Positions 13,228-18,369 of a stretch of 18,369 bases of DNA are shown here, piece after piece (positions within the stretch are counted from its first letter, which is position 1; each line of letters starts with the position of its first letter). This stretch comes from an uncultured Veillonella sp. GTDB lineage: Bacteria > Bacillota > Negativicutes > Veillonellales > Veillonellaceae. The stretch covers positions 1-18,369 of the forward strand of contig NZ_CAJZFD010000013.1 in NCBI RefSeq assembly GCF_915069625.1, given 5' to 3'. The translations under genes and the position numbers were made by a program. Below the pieces are notes generated by a model. The model had not been told where the DNA came from, did no database searches, and saw only the letters and a program-made list of their open reading frames with translations.

Positions 13228-13512
13228 AGATTTAACCCTTGAAAAAACAAATCTGCGCTGTTAAACGACATTATTTTAGCTAACTAAAGTACCTTTTAGG
13301 GTCAAAATACAATCTCCGCCGTTTTTTGTATTTTAGAACCAGTAAATATATGCTGTTTTAAAGACAGGGTTAAATTTATTGATCCCCTGATGGGGACGGA
13401 AACTATTCTTTGCCATCTTGGTGGCTTAGATTTTGGCTTGTAAAAGTTAAATTAAACATCTCCATACAGGTATTTAAACGCTCTATCTTAATAGTCTTAA
13501 GGTAGAGCTTTT
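13228..13512 (+). ncRNA. Candidate structured RNA of about 285 nt
   Basis: A promoter and a terminator bracket a stretch without an ORF but with many helices. TTTAACCCT (13231-13239) pairs perfectly with AGGGTTAAA (13366-13374), closing a 144-nt domain. Inside it are AAAATACAA/TTGTATTTT (13304-13312/13326-13334; 9 bp, perfect) and CTAAAG/CTTTTAG (13284-13299). A second domain has TCCCC-TGAT-GGGGA (13383-13396) followed by CGGAAAC, and GCCAT-CTTG-GTGGC (13412-13424). It does not show the hallmarks of tmRNA, RNase P RNA, SRP RNA, T-boxes or the common riboswitches I know. It is either an independent small RNA or a long regulated leader for the gene at 13601. Confidence 0.6.
13480..13512 (+). 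terminator. Terminator of the orphan RNA
   Basis: GCTCTATCTTAA (13480-13491) pairs with TTAAGGTAGAGC (13497-13508; one T-G pair) around TAGTC, followed by TTTT. It lies 88 bp before the next start codon, so it may also act as an attenuator for that gene. Confidence 0.85.
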
Positions 13513-13600
13513 ATGTGCAAAATTTTCCTCATTTATCTTGTTATAGTATAGGTGTAGAGTTATTGTTTATCCTAGTTTGTTATTAAATGAGGTGGCATGT

Positions 13601-14644
13601 ATGGACGTTTTAGGTAAATCTCAGCTTAATTATGTTGTTCAGTCGTATATAGGCAAGCAAATCATGATAGTTGTGCCTAGTCAGTCTATAGGGAAAGATA
13701 TTGATGCGGAGGCGGGGTCTAATCATTTATCTCTTAACCGTCAAATAATATGTCGTTTAGATACTAACAATCAAGCTGTGTTAGGCTTACCTTATTCTTA
13801 TACGACAGGCCGTAATTGGTGTCGTCATCATATTCATGGGGTTGTTGGAGATGAAGCTTTTGGTATGGAGCTCATTTGCTGGAGTCCTGATAGCTTAGAG
13901 GACTTACAAGAGGTAGCGGCATGGTATGCACATAAATATGGAGCCCATCATGTGCTATTTGTTTCCTTAAAGGGTGAAACTAAGATTTGGAATTATCAGG
14001 GTTCTAGGATTATAGGGCATTGTAAACTTGGCCAGTGGCAAGCAAATTATATTGAACTATATGGTCAAATGGTTGTGGACGATTTGAAGTGTAAGGGATG
14101 CACTTATCAATGTATCTCTATTGAAGAGGATTACCGTCTAGTTCGAGCGCCTCATTGTGACCGTAGTAATTTAGATGATTTTGGACAACTTTCTAGTCAT
14201 TTAGGTTTAGACCACATTCTCTTTATTCCCGCACCTAATTATCAGGTAGAGGGCCGTACGATGGAGCAGTATCTAGCGTTTTTAGATGTACCTTATGATA
14301 AGGTATATCATTCCTTTACTAATGGAAAAAATTCCTTATATTACGTTCTTTATGTTCGCCATTGTAGGCTGAAGTTGGTACTCGATGTATTACAACTATT
14401 GGTTGATGACTGTGACAGTAAACCACTATTATACGTAACACCAGAAGGTAATCTTTATATTTTGCAAAAAGATATGAGTATATTGCAAGGCGGTGGAGTA
14501 TTCTCTAGAACATCTTATGTAGCGATGTTTACTAAGTTAAATAAAGAAATCCTACAAATACAATTAGACAGAGACTTTCACTATAATCGGCCTAATATGT
14601 TTACGAGAATGGGTGGGGCAATGATACTTGGACAAATAAAATAA
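13601..14644 (+). CDS. Hypothetical cytoplasmic protein, cysteine-rich
   Basis: I do not recognise this 347-residue protein. It has no signal peptide or membrane segment. Visible features are a C-x2-C-x3-C cluster (C164, C167, C171), further cysteines and histidines (HCKLG at 140, PHCD at 185, RHCR at 254) that could bind metal, and a roughly two-part layout in which each half ends in strand-rich segments (HHVLFVSLKGETKIW 116-130; LLYVTPEGNLYILQKD 276-291). The start is ATG 13601 with SD GAGGTGG (13588-13594); a TTG further upstream (13577) is less likely. A weak promoter, TTGTTA-17 bp-TATTGT (13538-13566), or read-through past the terminator at 13480 could express it. Codon use is AT-rich, like the next gene and unlike gyrA. 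Confidence 0.8.
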   Translation: MDVLGKSQLNYVVQSYIGKQIMIVVPSQSIGKDIDAEAGSNHLSLNRQIICRLDTNNQAVLGLPYSYTTGRNWCRHHIHGVVGDEAFGMELICWSPDSLEDLQEVAAWYAHKYGAHHVLFVSLKGETKIWNYQGSRIIGHCKLGQWQANYIELYGQMVVDDLKCKGCTYQCISIEEDYRLVRAPHCDRSNLDDFGQLSSHLGLDHILFIPAPNYQVEGRTMEQYLAFLDVPYDKVYHSFTNGKNSLYYVLYVRHCRLKLVLDVLQLLVDDCDSKPLLYVTPEGNLYILQKDMSILQGGGVFSRTSYVAMFTKLNKEILQIQLDRDFHYNRPNMFTRMGGAMILGQIK

Positions 14645-14718
14645 CTATGTATAGTGATCGGTCGGTTGAAAATTATATTCTCATTTAAAACCAAAATAGA
14701 GCCTTAGGGGAAAGCATC

Positions 14719-14845
14719 ATGAATATTAAGAGCTCAAAATGTTTTTGTACAGAATTGGTTATCTAAAAGCTCATATAACATTGATAGTAATGGAATCGTT
14801 ATATATATTGGACGACTAGCGTTATATACATATAATACAAGCTAA
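14719..14845 (+). pseudogene. Frameshifted gene remnant with WLSK motif
   Basis: An ATG at 14719 with an SD-like TAGGGGAAA opens a 15-codon ORF. One base later (from 14726) another frame reads LRAQNVFVQNWLSK, then SSYNIDSNGIVIYIGR, up to a stop at 14843-14845. The pattern V..(x)WLSK...D....IVxxI resembles the N-terminus of the protein at 12394 (VAVATWLSKGENLDL, then HIVCFI). It looks like the frameshifted, truncated start of a related gene. The match is short. Confidence 0.35.
14808..14836 (+). promoter_or_regulatory. Promoter of the secreted 406-aa protein
   Basis: TTGGAC (14808-14813), a 17-bp spacer and TATAAT (14831-14836) predict a start near 14843 and a leader of about 98 nt containing the hairpin at 14867-14921. 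Confidence 0.7.
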
Positions 14846-14866
14846 AGCTTTACGCTTGGGCCATGC

Positions 14867-14921
14867 ATAGGCACGTTCTCGCGGATATAGTATACTTATA
14901 CTAATGAGAGAACGTGTCTAT
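14867..14921 (+). promoter_or_regulatory. Long leader hairpin before the secreted protein
   Basis: ATAGGCACGTTCTC (14867-14880) pairs with GAGAACGTGTCTAT (14908-14921), 14 bp with one G-T pair. After an internal loop, TAGTATA-CT-TATACTA (about 14888-14903) continues the stem. It ends 10 nt before the SD AGAGGTG, and its tail (TATTGTTTG) is only moderately T-rich, so mRNA stabilisation or attenuation are both possible. Confidence 0.65.
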
Positions 14922-14940
14922 TATTGTTTGAGAGGTGTAT

Positions 14941-16161
14941 ATGAAACTAAAAAGTACTTTGTTGAGCCTGGCTGTGGTAGTAGCTTTCACCATGCCTATT
15001 GGTGCAACGCAATATACTGTTCCTGAAGGACAACCGCCTGTACCAGGGGCTGATGCTAGTATTCCGGATACTGCATATCAGAACTATCGTTACGATAAGA
15101 CTCGCAATATTACTACTGCTGATCATATTAAGAAAATAGAAGAGTATAATAATAGGATTGATGGTGAGGTTCTTGAGAAGAAAGGTACTGCGGAGCAGGC
15201 AGAGCAATTAAAAAAAGCCTATGCGAAGTATTTGGATTTAATTACGCATGAATCTACTGTAATTTTATTGCACGAAAGTGACTATAAGGCTAAAGTGACA
15301 TTGCCTATTTCAGTGGTAGAAAGTTATTTTGAGGACTTGGATAAAAAGGGGAAAGGCTCGTATGTTTTTGATCGTTATGCTATTGCGGGGCTGTTAGGTG
15401 CTAATGTACGAGTTGAAGATTCAGGATTTAATAAAAAGGCTCAACGGCAAGGGGAATTTATGTATCCAGGCCTTAGTAAAGGCTATTGGGGAATAAGAGA
15501 GCAATATGCGAATGGAAATCTACCTGTAATGTATGCTGCCGTTACTTTCGATCAATACCCAAATCAGACGTATATGGCATTTTTAGGCAACAAGAATCAG
15601 CCCGTTACAAAAAAGTTAGAATCTACAATGGCTAATTTTGTAATTCCTTCTATTCAACCATTAGAGAATTTAGATAATACTAGTGATACTATTACATGGG
15701 ACAATCTGACTTATCGACTACCCAAGGGTATGATGTTAGATAGGGAAGAGAAAAGTGATAACTTTCAAGGTCGCGTGTATGTTGGGGATGGGATGAAACT
15801 CGTTGTTGCGCGAAGTTCTTTAGTTGATAAAGGGGAGCCTATACAACTATATACACAGACTGTTTTCAATCACTTTTTCTATAAAAAGAATCCAACATTA
15901 CTGAAAGATATACCTCTTCAAGTAGCTTTAGTATGGAATAATGGTGTTCCTTCTTATCTCCTAGATCAATATAATCCGGGTAAGAAGTCTCGTATTTATC
16001 AGTTAATAAAAGATGATAAGTATGAATATTATATGTTCCTTACCTATGAAGATGGTAAAAATAAGTATAGCCATATTGAACTACGCAATATAATGGAATA
16101 TTTAGATTTTGGAAATGCCAAGCAACTAAGACAAGCAAGGAATAAAAGACTAAAGAAATAA
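14941..16161 (+). CDS. Secreted protein of unknown function
   Basis: A 406-residue exported protein that I do not recognise. The ATG at 14941 follows SD AGAGGTG (14931-14937); the GTG at 14935 lies inside the SD and is rejected. The signal peptide is about residues 1-22 (cleavage IGA-TQ). A proline-rich stretch comes next (VPEGQPPVPGADASIPD, 27-43), then a charged, probably helical segment (about 58-100, rich in K, E and A). Two globular parts follow, divided near residue 240. The C-terminal half has strand-rich segments (TITWDNLTYRLPKGMML, then YEYYMFLTYEDGKNKYSHIE) and a basic tail RQARNKRLKK. There are no cysteines or LysM/SLH motifs. It is AT-rich. A structured leader and its own terminator suggest independent regulation. 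An envelope role is inferred from export only. Confidence 0.85.
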   Translation: MKLKSTLLSLAVVVAFTMPIGATQYTVPEGQPPVPGADASIPDTAYQNYRYDKTRNITTADHIKKIEEYNNRIDGEVLEKKGTAEQAEQLKKAYAKYLDLITHESTVILLHESDYKAKVTLPISVVESYFEDLDKKGKGSYVFDRYAIAGLLGANVRVEDSGFNKKAQRQGEFMYPGLSKGYWGIREQYANGNLPVMYAAVTFDQYPNQTYMAFLGNKNQPVTKKLESTMANFVIPSIQPLENLDNTSDTITWDNLTYRLPKGMMLDREEKSDNFQGRVYVGDGMKLVVARSSLVDKGEPIQLYTQTVFNHFFYKKNPTLLKDIPLQVALVWNNGVPSYLLDQYNPGKKSRIYQLIKDDKYEYYMFLTYEDGKNKYSHIELRNIMEYLDFGNAKQLRQARNKRLKK

Positions 16162-16164
16162 GAA

Positions 16165-16192
16165 AAAGACCGTACTTTTAGGTACGGTCTTT
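16165..16192 (+). terminator. Terminator after the secreted protein
   Basis: AAAGACCGTAC (16165-16175) pairs perfectly with GTACGGTCTTT (16182-16192) around TTTTAG. The A/T arms make it usable in both directions. Confidence 0.9.
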
Positions 16193-16197
16193 ACTGT

Positions 16198-16267
16198 ATT
16201 TATCTATATATTTCTATTATTCGTTCCTTATTGTATCGTATATTAGTTCGTTCTATAATAGACTTAG
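16198..16267 (+). repeat. Direct repeat, left copy (promoter cassette)
   Basis: These 70 bp match 18300-18369 at 68 positions (differences at 16206 and 16212), with 16213-16267 identical. The right copy runs to the window edge, so the true repeat may be longer. The repeat contains a full promoter, and both copies begin a few bases after a terminator hairpin. Confidence 0.95.
16231..16259 (+). promoter_or_regulatory. Toxin-like gene promoter inside the repeat
   Basis: TTGTAT (16231-16236), a 17-bp spacer and TATAAT (16254-16259) form a good sigma-A-type promoter. Transcription should start near 16266, at the end of the conserved repeat, giving a leader of about 53 nt. Confidence 0.8.
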
Positions 16268-16287
16268 GATAGTTGGACGAGGTTGGG

Positions 16288-16311
16288 CCTCTCTTCGTTT
16301 TTGAAGGGAGG
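16288..16311 (+). promoter_or_regulatory. SD-sequestering hairpin of the small membrane peptide
   Basis: CCTCTCTTC (16288-16296) pairs with GAAGGGAGG (16303-16311), 9 bp with one T-G pair, around GTTTTT. The 3' arm is the Shine-Dalgarno sequence of the ORF at 16319, so the full mRNA should be poorly translated unless it is opened or processed, as in many type I toxin mRNAs. Confidence 0.7.
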
Positions 16312-16318
16312 GTTGCTT

Positions 16319-16420
16319 ATGAGTGGTTATAAAATCATTATGATTATCCTTGGAATTTTATCAGTCATGATATCCTTTGGAGCACTTGTGGCGCTTATTT
16401 GTCTAGAAATAGCAAAATAG
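16319..16420 (+). CDS. Small hydrophobic peptide, type I toxin (holin-like) candidate
   Basis: A 33-codon ORF, ATG 16319 to TAG 16420, with SD GGGAGGG (16306-16312) at normal spacing. The product starts MSGYKIIMIILG, continues LSVMISFGALVALI and ends CLEIAK: one membrane-spanning helix with a short polar start and a lysine at the end. The Y-x-x-I-M-I-I pattern and the SFGALV helix resemble the putative holin-like toxins (Hol_Tox/TxpA/BsrG-type peptides) of Firmicutes, which insert in the membrane and are silenced by antisense RNA. The context fits: a strong promoter, a sequestered SD, and a near-consensus promoter on the opposite strand converging from downstream. It could instead be a harmless small membrane protein. 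The family assignment is by eye. Confidence 0.72.
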   Translation: MSGYKIIMIILGILSVMISFGALVALICLEIAK

Positions 16421-16458
16421 CCCTTCGTTTCTTCGGAAATTAGATAAAACGAAAAGGC
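16420..16458. terminator. Imperfect, possibly bidirectional terminator at the toxin-antisense junction
   Basis: GCCCTTCGTTT (16420-16430) pairs imperfectly with AAACGAAAAGGC (16447-16458), with one mismatch and one bulge. Tails are ATTTC on the + side and TATTTTGC on the - side. Either transcript could end here, so the two RNAs would overlap over this hairpin. Confidence 0.5.
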
Positions 16459-16519
16459 CATTTCTACATATTATTAAGTTTGTGAGATGAGCCTGACGTC
16501 ACTACTCGTCTGACTATCT
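16420..16519 (-). ncRNA. Candidate antisense RNA (antitoxin)
   Basis: Predicted from the minus-strand promoter at 16526-16554: the start is near 16519, running leftward into the 3' part of the toxin-like mRNA. It would be about 100 nt if it stops at the hairpin at 16420-16458, longer if it reads into the ORF. Its 5' part can form a hairpin around the palindrome TGACGTCA (16494-16501). The convergent, 3'-overlapping arrangement is that of txpA/RatA-type systems. The ends are inferred. Confidence 0.5.
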
Positions 16520-16525
16520 ATCTAT

Positions 16526-16554
16526 ATTATAGTAAGGTTATGATATATCGTCAA
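16526..16554 (-). promoter_or_regulatory. Near-consensus minus-strand promoter
   Basis: On the minus strand TTGACG (16554-16549), exactly 17 bp, then TATAAT (16531-16526). No minus-strand ORF with an SD lies downstream before the toxin-like gene, so the product is most likely a non-coding RNA. This is one of the best-matching promoters in the window. Confidence 0.8.
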
Positions 16555-16608
16555 ATTGTGATGAATGTGTGTATGGCACATAATTTAAGGATATCGTTAT
16601 AAAATAAG

Positions 16609-16643
16609 AAAACTCCTATTGGTTTAACCGATAGGAGTTTTTT
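16609..16643. terminator. Bidirectional terminator of the symporter gene
   Basis: AAAACTCCTATTGG (16609-16622) pairs with CCGATAGGAGTTTT (16628-16641), 14 bp with one T-G pair, flanked by A- and T-rich arms. On the minus strand it ends the symporter transcript about 46 bp after its stop codon, and it isolates the antisense unit from the symporter. Confidence 0.88.
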
Positions 16644-16688
16644 CTTAGAGAACTCTTTTAGAACGTTCTCTTACATTATTCTTTTAAG

Positions 16689-18104
16689 TTATTCTTTTAA
16701 ATCATTTGGTATAGCCGGTGGAGCCGGTGGTTTACCCATGGCTCTTTCAATGCATACGACAGCTACAAAGACGATGAGGCTGACGATGGAACCAAAGATG
16801 ATGGACATAATGCCATATGGGTTGCCCACGAATTCCCAGTACACGCCTGCGATGGAGCCGAGCACGATGGACCAAATGCCAGCGCCAGCTGTTGCATTTT
16901 TCCAGGTGAGGCCTAGTAGGAATGCAGCGAATGGGCCCGCAGATCTCATGGTGAAAGCAAATACGAGCATTGGAATGATGGCTTTGCTTACGAGAGAGAT
17001 AACGATGGCGATAATGCCGAGGAATAGCACGCATAGACGGCTATATTTTGTGAGCTGAGCATCGGTGAGGCTTTTACCAAAATGATGTTCCACAATATCC
17101 TTGGTAAATACAGTAGCAGCGCCTAATAGGTCGCCTGCGCCTGATGAAAGTGTCGCCGATACGACAGCGGCCATAACGAAGCCCGCCATTATAGGAGGCA
17201 TGAGGTTAAGCGCTACCGTTGCCACTGCATTGTTCGCTTCAATTCCAGGGAACTCAGCCAATGCTACGAGGCCTAATACGGCAGGAACGAAGGCGAATAG
17301 AGCCATGATAATACCACAAATGATGGAACCGAGAACGGCTGTTTTTTCATCCTTCGCGGCGAAGTACCGTTGTACGGACTCTTGGCCGGTGGAGAAGGTC
17401 ATGAAGTACATGATAATAAGGCCGATGATGGTTTTCCAACCAACCTTTGTGAAGCCCAGCTGTTCAGGTGGTAATTTAGACACTACTGTTTCCCAGCCGC
17501 CCACATTGTGCAATACAAATGGCACAGCGAGGGTAAAGCCCCCAACGAGAACGAAGAAATGGATAACGTCTGTCATCGTTACGCTCCACATGCCGCCGGA
17601 CATGGTGTAAATTACTAGGACCGCGCCGCAGATGAGAATGGCAAGCTCTGTTGAAAGCCCGGTAAGAACGCTAATAATGGTTGCTGTTGCAGTAATTTGT
17701 ACACCTGCTAAGGTAATTGTTGCGAGCATAGAGAGAATAGACGTAATGAGATGGCTAGAGCCACCAAAGCGACGACCGATGATCTCCGGTACGGTCGTTG
17801 CCATAGCACGTCGTAACAGTGGTGCGATGAAAGCAACGAGAATAACCCCAATCCCTGCAGAAACTACGTACCAACCTGCAGATAAACCCCAAGAACCATA
17901 TGCTTTCGCGGCTACACCAACGGTACTCCCGCCACCGATCTCTGTAGCAGCTAACGTGCCTGCCGTCATAAGAACCCCAATACGACGACCTGCGAGTAGA
18001 TAATCAGTACTATCTTTTACACGAATATGACAATACACGCCGACTAATAAATTCAGTAATAAATAGGCACAAACAATGACCCATATAATAGTTAAAGCGT
18101 CCAT
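16689..18104 (-). CDS. Sodium:solute symporter (SSS family)
   Basis: A 471-residue polytopic membrane protein of the solute:sodium symporter family, which takes up an organic solute with Na+. About 13 hydrophobic segments are visible. Family features are DYLLAGRRIGVLMTAGTLAATEIGGGST (34-61), TTVPEIIGRRFGG (103-115), a TMSGGMWSVTMTD segment (about 166-178), GQESVQRYFAAKDEK (about 240-254), and SATLSSGAGDLLGAATVFTKDI (about 316-337), the Na+-binding-site region. The C-terminus is proline-rich and polar (GKPPAPPAIPNDLKE). Start is ATG at 18104 with SD AGGAGG on the minus strand. The substrate cannot be told from the sequence. The last codons lie in a 12-bp near-tandem duplication (TTATTCTTTTAA at 16676 and 16689), which may have moved the stop. 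The gene lies between the two direct repeats. Confidence 0.92.
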   Translation of the reverse strand: MDALTIIWVIVCAYLLLNLLVGVYCHIRVKDSTDYLLAGRRIGVLMTAGTLAATEIGGGSTVGVAAKAYGSWGLSAGWYVVSAGIGVILVAFIAPLLRRAMATTVPEIIGRRFGGSSHLITSILSMLATITLAGVQITATATIISVLTGLSTELAILICGAVLVIYTMSGGMWSVTMTDVIHFFVLVGGFTLAVPFVLHNVGGWETVVSKLPPEQLGFTKVGWKTIIGLIIMYFMTFSTGQESVQRYFAAKDEKTAVLGSIICGIIMALFAFVPAVLGLVALAEFPGIEANNAVATVALNLMPPIMAGFVMAAVVSATLSSGAGDLLGAATVFTKDIVEHHFGKSLTDAQLTKYSRLCVLFLGIIAIVISLVSKAIIPMLVFAFTMRSAGPFAAFLLGLTWKNATAGAGIWSIVLGSIAGVYWEFVGNPYGIMSIIFGSIVSLIVFVAVVCIERAMGKPPAPPAIPNDLKE

Positions 18105-18266
18105 ATGCCACCTCCTAAACTACAAACTAGTTAGAGACATATACTAAATCACCCTTACCTACTTGTGGTGCGTATGCAAGTATAACTCTATTATCCTTAA
18201 AAACTGGGGGAATTACAAAGAGGAGTTTCTTGGGGAGTTGGAGAATGTATATATATTAGGAACTAA

Positions 18267-18293
18267 AAAAAGCCCGTTATGACGGGCTTTTTT
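18267..18293. terminator. Strong symmetric terminator
   Basis: AAAAAGCCCGT (18267-18277) pairs perfectly with ACGGGCTTTTT (18282-18292) around TATG, with extra A and T on both sides. It can work both ways; no + strand gene ends here within the window, so it may insulate the symporter promoter region (18105-18260) from the repeat. I see no convincing -35/-10 pair for the symporter in that region. Confidence 0.85.
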
Positions 18294-18299
18294 CTATGC

Positions 18300-18369
18300 A
18301 TTTATCTGTATATCTCTATTATTCGTTCCTTATTGTATCGTATATTAGTTCGTTCTATAATAGACTTAG
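18300..18369 (+). repeat. Direct repeat, right copy (promoter cassette), cut by window edge
   Basis: A copy of 16198-16267 at 68/70 identity, including the promoter TTGTAT (18333-18338)-17 bp-TATAAT (18356-18361) on the + strand. The window ends where the toxin-like leader would begin, so a second small toxin-like gene just outside is expected but not seen. Confidence 0.95.

Noticed and set aside
13381..13403. GATCCCCTGATGGGGACGGAAAC resembles a CRISPR repeat with its short palindrome and GAAAC end
   Set aside because: Only one copy is present, no spacers or cas genes are seen, and it sits inside a promoter-terminator unit as an ordinary hairpin.
13384..13403. CTGATG...GAAAC as a hammerhead ribozyme core
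   Set aside because: The conserved A after CTGATG and a stem II are missing, and the CCCC/GGGG hairpin explains the sequence better.
16738..18003. Plus-strand ORFs opposite the symporter (106, 169 and 123 aa)
   Set aside because: They are antisense shadows of a clear transporter gene, rich in Met, Ala and Pro by mirror composition only.
1..18369. tRNA, rRNA, insertion sequences or phage genes
   Set aside because: No cloverleaf with TTCGA loop and CCA end, no rRNA signature, and no transposase, integrase or phage structural motif was found.

Overview
The window looks like chromosomal DNA of an anaerobic member of the Negativicutes, most likely Veillonella. The grounds are AT-rich intergenic DNA with GC-richer housekeeping genes, Gram-positive-type GGAGG ribosome binding sites, strong Rho-independent terminators, and a compact 476-residue [FeFe] hydrogenase with two 2[4Fe-4S] motifs like that of Megasphaera elsdenii. 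The genus is inferred; there is no rRNA to confirm it.

Layout. (1) 1-3900: an AT-rich AAA_14/DUF4143 ATPase, then gyrA. GyrA carries Arg, in a codon unlike the gene's other arginines, at the position equivalent to E. coli Ser83, which suggests a quinolone-resistance mutation. (2) 3901-5890: three paralogous small secreted proteins (123, 121 and 124 aa). The spacers hold large hairpins, two of which share an almost identical 20-nt loop motif. (3) 5890-7920: a repeat-rich regulatory region and the [FeFe] hydrogenase. (4) 8100-10840: a lipoprotein related to GH3 beta-N-acetylhexosaminidases that lacks the usual His-containing loop, then an archaeal-type ATPase that stops before its usual C-terminal domain. 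(5) 10940-13190: a sigma-70-like factor whose ribosome binding site can be sequestered, then a protein with by-eye resemblance to ComK, preceded by a LexA/DinR-like palindrome. This may be a regulatory or competence locus. (6) 13190-13512: a promoter-to-terminator unit with no ORF, predicting a structured RNA of about 285 nt, then a cysteine-rich protein of unknown function. (7) 14645-16192: a decayed gene fragment and a secreted 406-aa protein with a large leader hairpin. (8) 16198-18369: a candidate type I toxin-antitoxin module and a convergent sodium:solute symporter. The module has a 33-aa membrane peptide, an SD-sequestering hairpin, and a near-consensus antisense promoter converging on it. 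A second 68/70-identical copy of the module's promoter cassette sits at the right edge, so the symporter lies between direct repeats.

The strongest candidates for something undescribed are the type I toxin-antitoxin module with its duplicated promoter cassette, the orphan structured RNA at 13228-13512, and the conserved-loop hairpins in the small secreted-protein cluster. All functional statements rest on reading the sequence by eye; no search or folding program was run.
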